Source of the DNA: Citrobacter freundii
GTDB taxonomy: Bacteria; Bacteroidota; Bacteroidia; Chitinophagales; Chitinophagaceae
DNA: 64,000 nucleotides
NCBI GenBank assembly: GCA_003243445.1
Contig: QFQQ01000007.1
Coordinates: 1 to 64,000, forward strand
Reading direction: 5' to 3'
Made by a program: the position numbers and the translations under genes. Under the pieces are notes generated by a model. The model worked only from the letters and a program-made list of their open reading frames with translations. It was not told the DNA's origin and made no database searches. The stretch's first letter is position 1. Each line of letters starts with the position of its first letter. Shown here in pieces: positions 1 to 8,159 of this stretch.

Positions 1-44
1 AAATAAGTTCGTTAAGATTTGATTTTACAATAAGTAGACTGTTT

Positions 45-90
45 AAGTCTCCCCTGAAGGGGGAGATTTAGAGGGGGCCCTACGCCAGGT
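45..90. repeat. Dispersed AGTCTCCCC...GGGGGAGATTTAGAGGGG repeat, copy 1
   Basis: This short GC-rich hairpin sequence is followed by the words TACGCC and, at about 111-126, AACTAAACGGCATTG. The same combination recurs near 15053-15198 and, inverted, near 14930-14965. It is non-coding. I infer a dispersed palindromic (REP/MITE-like) element; the other end lies outside the window or is lost. Confidence 0.6.
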
Positions 91-325
91 GAGCGAATAG
101 TTTTTTCGTAACTAAACGGCATTGAATGTTAATTGTGGATGAGGAATACGCAATCATAGCGTTTGAAGACGTCTTCCCAAAGGTGTATACGCAGCCTGTC
201 CAGACTCATTCCTTTCATGTTAATTTACATATAGGCACGGCACGTATAAATGCCGCTATGAATGGCATGCACTTTGAAAATATATGATACCGTTCGTTGT
301 TGGATGGCATATATAATGGGTGTAT

Positions 326-592
326 ATGGAATCGCAAATCTTTGATATTGCTTTTGTTCATGATGGAACTGATTATCGGGGATGGGTCAACCCTTCTGAT
401 AAATTGAATGCGGAGGGCAGACCCATTTCTTTTCATGTGGTGCTTAATGAAGTATCATTCGGGTATTTGTCCTACAATGGCGCATGGAAAGTGAACGAAC
501 CGCGGCCGCATGCATTAGTGGAATGTGTGGGATCCGCGATCGAGAAATACTACAGCAACCTTGAAGAAGTGCAGCAGGCCGATGCGAGCTGA
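326..592 (+). CDS. Conserved small hypothetical protein (88 aa)
   Basis: Unrecognised function. The ATG at 326 is preferred over an upstream in-frame GTG at 320. The product is soluble, with no signal peptide or membrane segment, and has the look of a single compact alpha/beta domain: a hydrophobic start, a central RGWVNPSDK stretch, an SFHVVLN strand and a C-terminal helix containing IEKYY. From memory, similar short proteins of unknown role occur in Chitinophagaceae. It stands alone with repeat DNA upstream and a gene-free stretch downstream. Confidence 0.6.
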   Translation: MESQIFDIAFVHDGTDYRGWVNPSDKLNAEGRPISFHVVLNEVSFGYLSYNGAWKVNEPRPHALVECVGSAIEKYYSNLEEVQQADAS

Positions 593-901
593 TCTTTAAG
601 TGATCATCGGATTTGATGCGTTGGTGCCGGAAGTTCCCGCGATTTTTACGGAAGACCTGATATAAACTACTGCATATTAATTTGATGACAGGTGCTTTAG
701 GCCGTCACGGATAACGGATCGCAGATGCTACACTGGCTTTTTCCTTAGGCGTTGAAGATCATTTGGTCGTATACAACAATCCCATTTATCATTATCTTTT
801 TCAACAGATATATCCTGCTATACTCCATAAAGGTCCCGGTTTTTTAAAACCGGCGGTCTGCATTTGCCGTAGGTATTGGCTGTAGTAACCAACTTATCAC
901 T
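593..901. other. Gene-free stretch with one palindrome
   Basis: No convincing gene. The only structure seen is a perfect palindrome CCGGTTTT-TT-AAAACCGG at 836-853, about 50 bases before the next start codon; it could be a weak terminator or a leader hairpin. Confidence 0.4.
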
Positions 902-1150
902 ATGGAAGAAGTATATATCAAGAAGTACTGGCCGGATGAGAATATTTTGTTCTACCTGCATTTTCAAAATGGCCTGGCCGTCCGGCAGATAGAGATCTCA
1001 AGCGATAACAAAGTGTTCCTATCTACGGAAGAACCCAGGCAGGGAGACTTTATTTTATTTGATCAATCGCTGGAAGACCTTGAAGTAGATCGAAAGGATT
1101 TTATTACGCAGGGTGCATTCGAAGCGGTCTGGGCAAAAAAGCAGCAGTGA
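902..1150 (+). CDS. Small hypothetical protein (82 aa)
   Basis: Unrecognised. It starts at an ATG; there is no Shine-Dalgarno, as is usual here. The product is acidic and soluble and alternates short strands (ENILFYLHF, LAVRQIEI) with a C-terminal helix (QGAFEAVWAKK), so a small folded domain is plausible. No signal peptide or membrane segment. It is not obviously in an operon. Confidence 0.55.
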   Translation: MEEVYIKKYWPDENILFYLHFQNGLAVRQIEISSDNKVFLSTEEPRQGDFILFDQSLEDLEVDRKDFITQGAFEAVWAKKQQ

Positions 1151-1309
1151 ATTATCATATGTGTTGCTGTCGTTTGTTATAACTGCCAGTAGCATCGATG
1201 ATAAACGTAAAACCGTTCTGCCCCCCGCTAAACGGTTTAGTTCTGTTTGCACTGAACCATTTTGAGCGATTGCCGCAATACATAACGCAGACGGCCTGCC
1301 GTAATTATT

Positions 1310-1678
1310 TTATCTGCTTGTGGTCAATCGCCACCAGATTTTCTCCATTAGTAATTTTTGAGGCGCAACAAGGATAAACGTTGAATTGCCGGCTGCTATT
1401 TCTTGCTCGGACATATTTGCCGTCAGGCATGTCGATTCAATATTCCTTCGCAAAAGCAGGAGTACTTTTATCGGATCAAGCGTGATGATCTGGTAGAGAT
1501 CAAACTGCTGTGGAATGGAAAGATCGATCTTTGCCACGGGTGGTCCATACAATGGGTAGCGGATGAGCAGATCGCCAATGTTCAACTGGTCAAGCTCATG
1601 TGAATGCCGGATAGGTTCGTAGATCATTTCTTTTAGCGCAGCAACAACGGTAAGGCTGTTATGCTTCGGCGCGTACAT
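1310..1678 (-). CDS. Possible hypothetical protein (122 aa)
   Basis: Unrecognised. This minus-strand reading frame starts at an ATG after an A/T-rich leader. It has a mixed composition with a hydrophobic stretch (IKVLLLLRR) near the middle and no recognisable domain. A 66-residue frame on the opposite strand (1403-1603) overlaps it; the minus frame is longer and has the more protein-like composition. It may be a chance frame. Confidence 0.35.
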   Translation of the reverse strand: MYAPKHNSLTVVAALKEMIYEPIRHSHELDQLNIGDLLIRYPLYGPPVAKIDLSIPQQFDLYQIITLDPIKVLLLLRRNIESTCLTANMSEQEIAAGNSTFILVAPQKLLMEKIWWRLTTSR

Positions 1679-1716
1679 TTTATTTATTAATTAATGCACA
1701 ATGATCCGAATGAAAA

Positions 1717-1736
1717 GCCCCGTTCAACAACGGGGC
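1717..1736 (-). terminator. Intrinsic terminator-like hairpin
   Basis: GCCCCGTT and AACGGGGC form a perfect 8-bp stem with a 4-base loop. Read on the minus strand the stem is followed by TTTTC, so it would end transcription coming from the receiver gene at 2129-2485, about 390 bases upstream on that strand. Confidence 0.55.
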
Positions 1737-2128
1737 ACGGAATTTCCAGCTCGTTTGATGGAATTCGAAGGGGCTGGATTGTTTTCAACGGATTGGATTT
1801 TTCGTGCTATGCGATGGATCGGTAAAGCCGTCATCCATTACATTTTGACAGGACAAAGATAGAACGGCTATGGAAGAATAGTTGTAGGATGGGTTATGAT
1901 CCTGCTGTCAATATTGCTTGACAATGAGCTGATGAAATGAATTATACGGGTATCGGTTTCAATTGAGATCATTGGTGATTGCGCTTGCCATTCGCACATA
2001 GGTTGGAAAAGAAGTTTCGGTTGCTGGTTTTTTTGTTCCGGAATATATGGAACTCAGCTGTTCAGGTTTTTCAGCGCACAGCATTAGTTTTGGTGCCGTA
2101 TCAATACAGCCATCTTATATTGAGTTGG

Positions 2129-2485
2129 TCAAGCTTGTAGGTGCTCGTCAATTTTTGCGCGGAAGCTGGAAAGGGAGAATGGCTTTGCAATGGCATCGTC
2201 TGCCCTGGCGGCGGCAGCGAGTTGCGCAATGTCAGGGCTGGCTGAAAGCATGATGACCGGTATATCTTTATATAGAGCAGATTTTTTGATGAACCGGCAT
2301 ACATCAAGCCCATCCATTGTAACCAGGTTTCGGTCTATAAGAAAAAGATGTGGAGGTGTAGCTTGTTCACTCATTACTGTTGACGCGTCTTCCACTGCGG
2401 TAATAGTATATGACGGACCGTCGAGAGCCAATGCAAGAGAATCGCGGATGGCGGAATCATCTTCTATCAATAAGATCGTCTTCAT
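2129..2485 (-). CDS. Single-domain response regulator (CheY-like receiver)
   Basis: A stand-alone receiver of 118 residues, the normal domain length. Visible signature residues are the acidic pocket E8-D9-D10, the phospho-acceptor D51 in the LIDRN strand, S81 and K101 in the AKPF turn. There is no output domain, so it must act by protein contact or in a phosphorelay. It lies 240 bases downstream of the PAS histidine kinase at 2726-4591 on the same strand, which makes that kinase its likely partner. Activity of the D51 site is inferred from the family. Confidence 0.85.
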   Translation of the reverse strand: MKTILLIEDDSAIRDSLALALDGPSYTITAVEDASTVMSEQATPPHLFLIDRNLVTMDGLDVCRFIKKSALYKDIPVIMLSASPDIAQLAAAARADDAIAKPFSLSSFRAKIDEHLQA

Positions 2486-2725
2486 AGATATAGTTTAGCA
2501 GTTGCGGGTAATATCTTAACCACAAATCAGCAGTACGGATCCAGGGCAAAGTGCAGACGGCACCAACAGCGCGACCGTTGCATCTGATTAACGAACGAAA
2601 AGGATATATCGTATCATACACATGATCAATTAATATTTATCACATGTATACAAGCCGTACTTATCCCGGTAAACGTTTATGAAGTATGATAGTTTGTGAA
2701 GATTTATTGAAATGAATGCACGTAA

Positions 2726-4591
2726 TCATCCGTATGGAAGTGTAAAATAAAAAGATGAACCTTCACCTGGAGTTGAGCTGAGGTCGATCACACCGCGGTG
2801 TTCGTGGACGATCTCTGCGCAGATATATAATCCTAATCCAAAGCCTTTTTCTTTCTTTGATTCTTTGGTTCGGAAATACCGTTCAAAAACAAATCGTTGT
2901 TCTTCTGCGGGAATTCCCACGCCTTTATCCGTCACACAAACGCGTGCATGATCGCCTCTGTCCATCGTTTCGATAATGATCTCTGTTCCGGCGGGAGAAT
3001 ATTTTACGGCGTTTGCTATGAGATTGGTGATTACCTGGGTAATTCGTCTCCGGTCCGCCTGAAGCAGCGGCAAAGGACGGAGTATCCATACAAACTGATG
3101 TTTGGCGCCGGCGTGTTCGAAAAGATCGCGTTGTTCACTGACCAGCGCGTTCAGATCAGTTGATTCGAAGGAAAGATTGAGTTTTCCTTCTGAAAGCTGA
3201 CTTGCGTCCAGCAGATCCCGGATCTGTTCGATCAAACGGTCAACCTGTTCATTTAACTTATCCAGCAGCCGGGTTTGAGATTGATAGCCTGCTGCAGCAA
3301 GATTTTCGGAAAGTAATTCACTGTAGGTTTTAATAGAAGTGACCGGTGTTTTTAATTCATGACTGGCAATACTGATGAAATCGTCCTTATGTTTTTCCAG
3401 TGTTTTGCGATGAGTGATATCATAACAAACCCCGATCAGTTTTGCGGGTCGGTTCTCCGTCTGCATCACTACGCGTCCATAAATATTGATCCATCTGATC
3501 TGTTCATTGTCCGCGCGCATGATCCTGCATTCCGCCTGCAGGATCTGCAGCCCGTTGGTTGCTGCATTTATCTGATCACGCACAAGTTTCTGATCGTCGG
3601 GAAAAATGCGTTCCATGAGTTGTTCCGGCGAGATCTCAGTTGCATTGCGCGGCAATCCAAAGATCGTTACGGCCTGCTCGCTGATCTTTAACAGGCGGGT
3701 GCTCAATTGCCATTCCCATTCACCCATTTCGGCGGAGCTTAGCGCGAGGCGCTTGCGTTGTTCGGAGAGCAGCAGTGCTTCTTCCGCCAGTTTTCGATCG
3801 GTAATGTTGCGGGCGATCTTGACAAACCCATTGATAGAATTGTATTGCACAGGCGTCATCACACCGCTCATGAAAAAACGGCTGCCATTTTTGTGCAGGT
3901 GCCATCTTTCATCGATGGCCTTTCCGCTGTTCTTTGCACGGATGATCTCGAGGTCTGGAACCTTCCCATGACGGTCCTCGGGAGTAAAGATCAGCTCATG
4001 GCTTGACCCGATCACTTCTTCACGTTTATAACCGAACAACAGTTCTGCGCCGGTATTCCAATCAATAATTGTCCCTTCTTCGTCCATCATGACGATCCCA
4101 AAGTCTCGCGCCGCTTCCACAACAGCGCGCAAGCGGCTTTCTGAAGTATTCAGGTCGGTCTGTGCACGATGAAGTTCTGTTACGTCCCGTGCGACAGTGG
4201 AAATGCCGATCACTTCACCTGCATGGTTTTTTACGGGCGACAGGTTAATATCCATGGTCATGTGGCGGCCATCCTGGTGAATGCGCACGGTATGGTAGAG
4301 ATCGATCTGTTTACCGGCACGGATGTCCTTGATCGTGTTCAGCAGTTTTGCGAAGTCCTCAGGAAAAGTAACCATGTCAAGGGATTTGCCGATTGCTTCT
4401 GCCGCCGAGTAACCGTACAGTTTCTCTGCGCCTTTGTTCCAGCTGGTGATCACTCCATCAAGATTGACTGATACGATAGAGTCCTGGAGGGAATCGACGA
4501 TGGATGCGAGGAAGAACCGCGCCTGATCATCCTGTATGAACTGGTTACCGGAATACGCCGTGACATTGCTTTTGGCTGGATCGTGATGCAT
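2726..4591 (-). CDS. Three-PAS-domain sensor histidine kinase
   Basis: A soluble 621-residue sensor kinase. The order is PAS about 30-140, PAS about 150-268, PAS about 280-397 (PAS_3 type, ending in the DITHRK linker), HisKA with phospho-acceptor H411 in SHELKTP, then HATPase_c with the N box around 523-532, G1 (DKGVGIP) around 555 and G2 (GFGLGL) around 583. There is no membrane segment or signal peptide, so it senses an intracellular cue. No PAS domain carries the LOV cysteine motif, unlike its neighbour at 6034. The receiver protein at 2129-2485 is the probable partner. Confidence 0.93.
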   Translation of the reverse strand: MHHDPAKSNVTAYSGNQFIQDDQARFFLASIVDSLQDSIVSVNLDGVITSWNKGAEKLYGYSAAEAIGKSLDMVTFPEDFAKLLNTIKDIRAGKQIDLYHTVRIHQDGRHMTMDINLSPVKNHAGEVIGISTVARDVTELHRAQTDLNTSESRLRAVVEAARDFGIVMMDEEGTIIDWNTGAELLFGYKREEVIGSSHELIFTPEDRHGKVPDLEIIRAKNSGKAIDERWHLHKNGSRFFMSGVMTPVQYNSINGFVKIARNITDRKLAEEALLLSEQRKRLALSSAEMGEWEWQLSTRLLKISEQAVTIFGLPRNATEISPEQLMERIFPDDQKLVRDQINAATNGLQILQAECRIMRADNEQIRWINIYGRVVMQTENRPAKLIGVCYDITHRKTLEKHKDDFISIASHELKTPVTSIKTYSELLSENLAAAGYQSQTRLLDKLNEQVDRLIEQIRDLLDASQLSEGKLNLSFESTDLNALVSEQRDLFEHAGAKHQFVWILRPLPLLQADRRRITQVITNLIANAVKYSPAGTEIIIETMDRGDHARVCVTDKGVGIPAEEQRFVFERYFRTKESKKEKGFGLGLYICAEIVHEHRGVIDLSSTPGEGSSFYFTLPYG

Positions 4592-4723
4592 GTATACTTT
4601 TTCATTGATTAGAGATGTGCAGGAAGAAGGGGCGGGCCGCTTTGAAGGGTCAAAAGCCGGGCCGAAGATGAGGTGGACGGATATGGTGGGATGATGTGCA
4701 GCGGTTGATGATCAGAAAAATTT

Positions 4724-4938
4724 GGATTCCGCAGATAACGCAGACTTATCAGCCTGATGTCAGAAAGATATTGACCTTTTTGAGCACACGCTTACGAGAT
4801 TCCACAGATAACGCAGATGGATCTCTGAAAGTAGACACTTATCTGCGGAATCTGCGGAATCGAATAAGGGTATATGGTAATCCTAAATAAACAGTTCAAG
4901 GTTCGGTCAGACAAATCTGCGTCATCTGCGGGATCCAA
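4724..4938. repeat. CGCAGAT inverted array 1
   Basis: Two units in one orientation (GATTCCGCAGATAACGCAGA at 4726-4745 and GATTCCACAGATAACGCAGA near 4799-4818) are followed by two in the other (ATCTGCGGAATCTGCGG around 4841 and AATCTGCGTCATCTGCGG around 4914). The same two-plus-two inverted architecture is found at 61520-61727; single units lie at about 27764-27786 and 63453-63469. It is non-coding and probably a mobile or structural palindromic repeat. Confidence 0.7.
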
Positions 4939-5034
4939 CTCTTCCGGCCTCCAGCAAACACGATTAATTTTTGATCGCGGATAGCAGGCGGTTTCTGCCC
5001 GGACTTTGCAGCCGGAAAGGATCTTATCGCCGGA

Positions 5035-5069
5035 CTGCATATTTTTCAGTGATGCTGAAAAATATGCAG
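5035..5069. repeat. Perfect 15-bp hairpin
   Basis: CTGCATATTTTTCAG and CTGAAAAATATGCAG form a perfect 15-bp stem around a 5-base TGATG loop. No long T-run follows on either strand, so it is not a classical terminator. It lies between the CGCAGAT array and the Hsp20 gene. Confidence 0.6.
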
Positions 5070-5169
5070 CTTTCACAGACAGATTTTCATTTATGTATGC
5101 TACTGGCATTCTCCTTGATCGGCATTTTTTCAAAACGAAGTTATGCGACAACTCATCCATCTGTTAAAA

Positions 5170-5189
5170 GGGCGGATGCGTAACCGCCC
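5170..5189 (-). terminator. Terminator-like hairpin
   Basis: A GGGCGG / CCGCCC stem with an 8-base loop. On the minus strand it is followed by TTTTAAC, on the plus strand by a run of A. It may simply insulate the Hsp20 gene. Confidence 0.4.
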
Positions 5190-5260
5190 GAAAAAAAAGG
5201 ACGGCTGGCCGCATGGCGACAACCCGTTCTTAGTATGGTAATTTATTGATCAACCTTAAA

Positions 5261-5267
5261 CAGGAGG
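5261..5267 (+). promoter_or_regulatory. Strong Shine-Dalgarno of the Hsp20 gene
   Basis: CAGGAGG sits about 6 bases before the ATG at 5273. Nearly all other genes in the window lack such a site, so it both fixes the start and marks this gene as exceptional. Confidence 0.75.
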
Positions 5268-5272
5268 TAATT

Positions 5273-5728
5273 ATGACAAATGCTGTTCAGAAACGAAGCG
5301 CAGCAGACCGGCAGGAATTAGATCATGTGGTAGGTGGTATTTTTAATTCCACATTACGCCGGTTCTTTACTGGTAATTTATGGGATGTAGACGGCGCCGG
5401 CAGTGTTCCGGTGAACATCAGGGAAAACGATCAGCAATACGAGCTCGATGTGATCGCACCGGGTTGCCAGAGATCCGATTTTAAGATCACTGTGCAGAAC
5501 AATCATCTGCTGATCTCGTTCGCGTGCAATGATGAAAAGCAGAAAGAGGCGGAGGCCGGCTGGGTGCGGAATGAGTATGTATTGCGGCCGTTCGAAAGAC
5601 GTTTCTCGCTGGATGATACCGTTGACCGGGAAAAGATCAGTGCCGCATACAATGACGGGATCTTGCGGGTCACACTGCCGAAGACCGATAATGCTAAACC
5701 AAGATCATTGTCGATCGAAGTGAAATAG
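5273..5728 (+). CDS. Small heat-shock protein, Hsp20/alpha-crystallin family
   Basis: A 151-residue ATP-independent holdase chaperone that binds unfolding proteins in the cytoplasm. An N-terminal arm of about 40 residues precedes an alpha-crystallin domain (about 42-145) with the VNIRENDQQYELDV start, the central LRPFERRFSLDD segment and the hallmark A-x-YNDGILRVTLPK near the C-terminus. I chose the ATG at 5273 because a strong AGGAGG lies 7 bases upstream; the frame itself could open at 5246. Such a clear Shine-Dalgarno is unusual for this phylum and suggests high expression. The gene is monocistronic with its own terminator. Confidence 0.95.
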   Translation: MTNAVQKRSAADRQELDHVVGGIFNSTLRRFFTGNLWDVDGAGSVPVNIRENDQQYELDVIAPGCQRSDFKITVQNNHLLISFACNDEKQKEAEAGWVRNEYVLRPFERRFSLDDTVDREKISAAYNDGILRVTLPKTDNAKPRSLSIEVK

Positions 5729-5740
5729 TTTGTTTATGTA

Positions 5741-5768
5741 AAGCCGTTTCGTTCGAAACGGCTTTTTT
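5741..5768 (+). terminator. Intrinsic terminator of the Hsp20 gene
   Basis: AAGCCGTTTCG and CGAAACGGCTT form a near-perfect stem with a tiny loop, running directly into a T-rich tail (TTTTTT). It lies 12 bases after the stop codon. Confidence 0.9.
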
Positions 5769-6033
5769 ATGCCTCATATTGAACAGGCTGATTTAAAAAA
5801 GTTCAATCACCTTCCGCGGATTGTTGGTTGAGTCAGCCGCAGGCCGGTAAACGGCCGGGACGTTCCTGGCTCATCCAGTCTGGCGATGGCCGGCGCAGGA
5901 CCAGTGATCAGTGTGGAAATGCTGCCACTTGTGAGGCGTCAGGAGTTGTAAAAAAGCGATAAAAATTCCTTTTGATTAGCGTTTAAAAAAATGGTTGAGA
6001 TTTTGCAATCTCTCGTGCATTAATGTTTTACAC

Positions 6034-7578
6034 ATGGATGCTAATCCACAATCGAATCAATTATTTCTTAGCGGACCGACGGAAAAGGATCAGTCGCTTC
6101 TACTGCTTGCGCTGGATGCAAGTATTTCAGGTATAATTATCACAGACAATCATCTGCCGGACAATCCGATCGTTTATTGCAATAAAGCCTTTGAAAAAAT
6201 GAGCGGCTTTGATAAAGCGGAGATCATTGGCAGGAATTGCCGCTTTCTACAGGGAAATGATCGCGATCAACCACAGATAACAGAACTGCGTGATGCAGTC
6301 CGTAACGGAAAGGCGCTTACTGTTGTCCTTCGCAATTACAGAAAGGATGGCGAACTGTTCTGGAATGAATTGTATATGTCGCCAGTTGACGGCAATGACG
6401 GAAGCGTACGCTATTTTATCGGCGTCCAGAATGATGTGACGCGCAGAAAGCTTGCCGAAGAAGAAGTACTCGATCAGCAGGCCCATCTGGAAGAACGCAT
6501 CGAAGAACGGACACGCCAGCTCTCAGAAAGTGAAGAATACCTGAACAGTATCATCGAAACCGTCCGGGAGAGTTTATTGGTGCTGGACCGCGAACTGAAT
6601 GTACTGAGTGCAAACCGCAGTTTCTTCCGCACTTTTGAAGTAGATGAAGGGGAAACTGTCGGACGCAAGCTGTATGACCTTGGCAACGGGCAGTGGAATA
6701 TTCCAACCCTGCGTGCTTTACTCGAGCAGGTATTGCCAACCAATAATCCCGTGCTCGATTTTGAGGTGCAATATGATTTTCCACACATTGGCCAGAAACA
6801 AATGTTGCTGAACGCTTACCAGGTCGAGCACCAGGGTTTGTATAAAGACAGGATCCTGCTGGCCATCGAAGATATCACGATCCGCAAGACCGCCGAGCGC
6901 CGGAAAGATGATTTCCTGTCTGTCGCGAGTCACGAATTGAAGACACCGCTGACGGTCATCAAAGGTTATCATGACCTGCTGCTTGGTTTTGATGAAAAAG
7001 ATATCAGCCCGCGGGGTAGACGGATCCTGGAGAAAGCCGCAAAATCCTCCGACCGCCTGCACAGGCTTGTGCTCACCTTACTTGATGTGTCAAAGATCCA
7101 GAGCGGAAACCTGGAATTGCAGACAGAGTCCTTGTTGCTGGATGATGTTGTCAGGGAAGCCATCGAACTGTTCGGACCCACACTGGATAAATCTCACGAG
7201 TTCCGTGTGGAAGGGCAGACCACGCACCTGATCCCGGGGGACCGCGAGCGTTTGCTGCAGGTGATGAGCAATCTGCTTGGAAATGCGGTGAAATATTCCC
7301 CGGGTAAGCCTGTGGTGAAAATTAATTTATCAGAAACCGATACGATGATCAAATGTTCGGTGAGTGATCTGGGTGTTGGAGTATCTAAAGATGATCAGCC
7401 AATGCTGTTCGACCGCTTTTTCCGCGCCAGTGCACATAAGCAGCTTTTCCCGGGAATGGGGATGGGGTTATTTATCTGCCAGCAGGTAATAGCAGCTCAT
7501 CATGGAAAGATCTGGATCGAAGAGAGCAATCACCAGGGTACAACATTCAGTTTTATCATTCCTTTTAAACAATCATAA
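6034..7578 (+). CDS. LOV-domain blue-light sensor histidine kinase
   Basis: A 514-residue soluble kinase. The first PAS (about 20-135) is a photoactive-type LOV domain: the GRNCRFLQG motif carries the flavin-adduct cysteine C69, and the flanking IVYCNKAFEKMSGF, LRNYRKDGELFWNELYMSP and FIGVQNDVT segments match the flavin pocket of LOV proteins. A coiled-coil linker, a second PAS (about 168-285), HisKA with H300 (SHELKTP) and HATPase_c (NLLGNAVKYSP, SDLGVGV, GMGMGLFI) follow. The ATG at 6034 is preferred over an upstream frame opening at 5995 because homology begins after it. The stop overlaps the next start (TAATG), so kinase and receiver are translationally coupled. The photochemistry is inferred from the motif. 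Confidence 0.93.
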   Translation: MDANPQSNQLFLSGPTEKDQSLLLLALDASISGIIITDNHLPDNPIVYCNKAFEKMSGFDKAEIIGRNCRFLQGNDRDQPQITELRDAVRNGKALTVVLRNYRKDGELFWNELYMSPVDGNDGSVRYFIGVQNDVTRRKLAEEEVLDQQAHLEERIEERTRQLSESEEYLNSIIETVRESLLVLDRELNVLSANRSFFRTFEVDEGETVGRKLYDLGNGQWNIPTLRALLEQVLPTNNPVLDFEVQYDFPHIGQKQMLLNAYQVEHQGLYKDRILLAIEDITIRKTAERRKDDFLSVASHELKTPLTVIKGYHDLLLGFDEKDISPRGRRILEKAAKSSDRLHRLVLTLLDVSKIQSGNLELQTESLLLDDVVREAIELFGPTLDKSHEFRVEGQTTHLIPGDRERLLQVMSNLLGNAVKYSPGKPVVKINLSETDTMIKCSVSDLGVGVSKDDQPMLFDRFFRASAHKQLFPGMGMGLFICQQVIAAHHGKIWIEESNHQGTTFSFIIPFKQS

Positions 7579-7943
7579 TGGTCCGTAAAAAAGTTTTTGT
7601 CTGCGATGATGATGCTGATATCATCGACATGCTTGATATCGTTTTGTCAGCACATTTTGAAACGATCTGCGAAACCGATAGCCGGCGTGTCATCGATCAG
7701 GTTCATCTGTTGAAACCTGACGTGGTGATTGTTGATCTGTGGATGCCGTTCATTGCCGGGGATGAGATCATCCGGATGCTGCGCGGAGACGAGAAGACAC
7801 AGGATCTTACCATCATTGCGATCTCGGCAAGCCCCAGCGGAAATGAGAATGCAAAAGCTGCCGGCGCTGATCTTTTCATCCCAAAACCGTTTGAAATTGC
7901 TCAGTTGATCGAAGCTGTACGCTCGGCGTCACATGAAAACTGA
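7578..7943 (+). CDS. Single-domain response regulator coupled to the LOV kinase
   Basis: A 121-residue receiver with no output domain. Key residues are D10-D11-D12, phospho-acceptor D53 in the IVDLWMP strand, S83 and K103 (IPKPF). Its ATG shares the last A of the kinase stop codon, so the pair is co-translated and this is the cognate acceptor of the LOV kinase. How the signal leaves the receiver is not visible; another receiver or sigma-control protein elsewhere in the genome is likely. Confidence 0.9.
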   Translation: MVRKKVFVCDDDADIIDMLDIVLSAHFETICETDSRRVIDQVHLLKPDVVIVDLWMPFIAGDEIIRMLRGDEKTQDLTIIAISASPSGNENAKAAGADLFIPKPFEIAQLIEAVRSASHEN

Positions 7944-8010
7944 ACCGAATTGGCTGAAGCATATTCCATCTAACAACAAACCTGAAGAGAAAATATCAAG
8001 TCGTTTTGAG

Positions 8011-8065
8011 TCCTTACCGTCTTACCGGTAAAAATAAACCGGGAAGCCGGGAAGGACGGTAAGGA
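8011..8065. terminator. Stem-loop between convergent genes
   Basis: TCCTTACCGTC (8011-8021) and GACGGTAAGGA (8055-8065) are perfect 11-bp arms. Inside lie ACCGGT and CCGGG stretches that could pair further. It sits between the receiver gene and the convergent treY gene and could act on both, although no clear T-run follows. Confidence 0.4.
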
Positions 8066-8159
8066 AGTCCTATGTTAGCAAACTTGTTCTACATAGAGAC
8101 CAGTGTCTTATAATCTGCGGGATCTTACGACCGGCAGATTTTGCAGGACCGGTCTGTGA

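Larger units (their letters stand above)
4592..5272. other. Gene-free, repeat-bearing intergenic region
   Basis: No supportable gene. It holds the CGCAGAT array at 4724-4938, the perfect hairpin at 5035-5069, a minus-strand terminator-like hairpin at 5170-5189 and the leader of the small heat-shock gene. Confidence 0.6.

Noticed and set aside
4792..5183. Frames in the intergenic region before Hsp20
   Set aside because: They run through the CGCAGAT array and hairpins, are cysteine- and arginine-rich, and have no plausible start.
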